A DNA stretch of 47,980 nucleotides from Planctomyces sp. SH-PL62. Its GTDB lineage: Bacteria; Planctomycetota; Planctomycetia; Planctomycetales; Planctomycetaceae. The notes under the pieces were generated by a model that saw only the letters and a program-made list of their open reading frames with translations, had not been told where the DNA came from and ran no database searches. The stretch's first letter is position 1. The number at the start of each line of letters is the position of its first letter. Shown piece by piece: positions 46,639-47,980 of this stretch. The position numbers and the translations under genes were made by a program. The stretch spans positions 1-47,980 of the forward strand of contig CAMDPX010000025.1 of NCBI GenBank assembly GCA_945905295.1, written 5' to 3'.

Positions 46639-47781
46639 CTATTGCGCGCGTTCGGAGCGTTGCGGGACGGCCGATTCGAGGTCATCGCCAAAATGTGCCG
46701 GCGGGACGGGCCCGCGCAAGCTGATTTCGCGAGCCGCCTGTTCGATGCGAATGATGTGGTCGCCGAGTTGTTCGATGCGCTTGTTGACCTGCTCGGTCGT
46801 TTGTTCCAGGCCGCCGGACACGAGCGTCACGACTCCGAAGAACAACAGCATCTGCCCGGCAGTCGCGAGCAGCCAACCCATCGGAGCGTAGTTGGCCGGG
46901 CCGCCGAAATAGCTCCACACGACCAAGCACGCTCCGGCCGTCATGCCGAGCACTCCGGCATACGCCAGAAACTGTCCCGCCATCGCCGACCAACTTCCGG
47001 TCGAGCTTGATTCAGAACGCCACACGGCCGGATCCCAAGTGGGAAACCAGAGCACCGGCCGGCGCGGTTCGCGCTTTGTTTCCGTCACCGTCGGTTTCGA
47101 TGCGAACGGCCCCAGCGACTCTTCGGACGGAGCCATCGCTGGTTTTGCGCTCGCGAAGCGATCGGCGGGATGCGCTGCGTCCACACGATAGACGTTGTTT
47201 GCCGGAGCGGTGGCCACGAACGGTATGGGAATGATTGTCGGCCCCGAACTCGTCGCGTCCGGCGGAACCGCCAGCGGATTAGGGTTCGGCGCGGCCAGAG
47301 GTCGTGACGGCTCAACCGCGGTCGCGAGGGGATTCGTGAATTGGGCCAATGATGGCTCACCAAACAAATCGCGTTTGACTTCGGGGACGCTTGGAATCAC
47401 CGCGGCCGTCGGCGGGATCGTCGCCTCTGCGGTAACGGTCTCGGCCTGGGGCACGGCCTGGGGCACAGAGATGACTGTTGCGACGTCCGGCTCTTTCGAT
47501 GGTTCGACGCTCGTGGGAACGGAAATGGTCGGTCTGGCTGCGACGCTCGGAGGGCTCGGCGTTTTGGGAATCGGCCCAAAGGGATCAATGACTTGTCCGC
47601 TGGACCAGCGTTGAAGTAGCTCGCGAGCATCCTTCGTCCGATCACCAAGTCGTTCGGTGATCGGGCGCGTGGGAGGCAGGTCAATGGTGCTCAGCAATGC
47701 GCCGCAGATCGTGCAGAAGACGCGCTGGTTGTCCGCCGAGACCTCGGCAGCTACGTCGGATTGGCACTTCCCACACCACAT
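46639..47781 (-). CDS. Zinc-ribbon, Pro-rich linker and two-helix membrane protein
   Basis: The 380-residue protein starts with a zinc ribbon (MWCGKCQSDV, CTICGALL). A roughly 230-residue Pro/Ala/Ser/Val-rich, low-complexity linker leads to two membrane helices (about 275-297 and 307-329), then a coiled coil with EQTTEQVNKRIEQLGDHIIR. The N-terminus is cytoplasmic if the ribbon binds nucleic acid or protein there. No homologue of known function is recognised. Confidence 0.7.
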   Translation of the reverse strand: MWCGKCQSDVAAEVSADNQRVFCTICGALLSTIDLPPTRPITERLGDRTKDARELLQRWSSGQVIDPFGPIPKTPSPPSVAARPTISVPTSVEPSKEPDVATVISVPQAVPQAETVTAEATIPPTAAVIPSVPEVKRDLFGEPSLAQFTNPLATAVEPSRPLAAPNPNPLAVPPDATSSGPTIIPIPFVATAPANNVYRVDAAHPADRFASAKPAMAPSEESLGPFASKPTVTETKREPRRPVLWFPTWDPAVWRSESSSTGSWSAMAGQFLAYAGVLGMTAGACLVVWSYFGGPANYAPMGWLLATAGQMLLFFGVVTLVSGGLEQTTEQVNKRIEQLGDHIIRIEQAAREISLRGPVPPAHFGDDLESAVPQRSERAQ

Positions 47782-47936
47782 CGGGCATCCTGCCGTTTGA
47801 AAAAACTTCCGTGCGAAGAACTCAATGTCATCACCGCGAATTTATGGCGAGACTGGAAATTCACGCAAGACCGTTGTTGGGATGGCGACTCGTCTCCGCG
47901 CTGCGGTCGGAGGTCGTTATACCTCAACGCGACACA

Positions 47937-47980
47937 GGCGAGCGGGGCGGCGTCAGCCCCCCGGTGAGTTCGCCACCGAA
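47937..47980. repeat. Palindromic intergenic element, family A, truncated at window end
   Basis: The left arm ggcgagcggggcggcgtcag is complete, but the right arm is missing because the window ends. The partial loop (gagttcgcc) resembles that of the copy at 32526. Confidence 0.92.

Overview
The window looks like chromosomal DNA of a planctomycete. The evidence is four separate DUF1501 proteins with twin-arginine signals, a TIGR02999-type ECF sigma factor upstream of a giant Ser/Thr kinase fused to sulfatase-modifying and FG-GAP domains, many secreted propeller and EF-hand proteins, high G+C, and sparse genes separated by long palindromic intergenic elements. Genus cannot be read from the sequence.

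Layout. 0-8 kb: a Tat-exported M14-type metallopeptidase, then a co-directional minus-strand block: PD-(D/E)XK endonuclease, DNA methyltransferase, and a 975-residue protein that joins a TM0106/RecB-like plus RNase H-like nuclease half to an IS66-type DDE transposase. A decayed S9 peptidase remnant follows. 8-12 kb: propeller / DUF1501 / propeller. 12-16.3 kb: ECF sigma factor and kinase-FGE-FG-GAP protein. 16.4-23.6 kb: PLP-dependent dehydratase, AbgT-type transporter, EF-hand protein, a small orphan protein, a receiver-like protein, and DUF1501. 23.6-28.7 kb (minus): prkA and its DUF444/YeaH partner, separated by a membrane protein and a PIN-domain toxin-antitoxin unit with overlapping genes. 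29-33 kb: DUF1501, bisphosphate nucleotidase, MESH1-like HD hydrolase, QueF. 33-36 kb: a secreted Ala/Lys-rich repeat protein with a clear terminator, and ligA. 36-41.8 kb: DUF1501 with a long C-terminal extension, TPR-adenylate cyclase, histone deacetylase-like hydrolase. 42-47.8 kb: a LipB homologue lacking its catalytic residues, metF, a UvrD/PcrA-type helicase, a DUF420 protein, and a zinc-ribbon membrane protein.

No rRNA, tRNA, CRISPR array or phage module was seen. Palindromic elements of several families occupy many gaps. One lies in frame inside the kinase gene, others form the 3' ends of ligA and the lipB homologue, and one family sits at both extreme ends of the window. The most novel-looking item is the nuclease-IS66 transposase fusion next to a restriction-modification pair; next are the coding palindrome in the kinase gene and the three-gene toxin-antitoxin unit with an unlisted 36-residue first protein.
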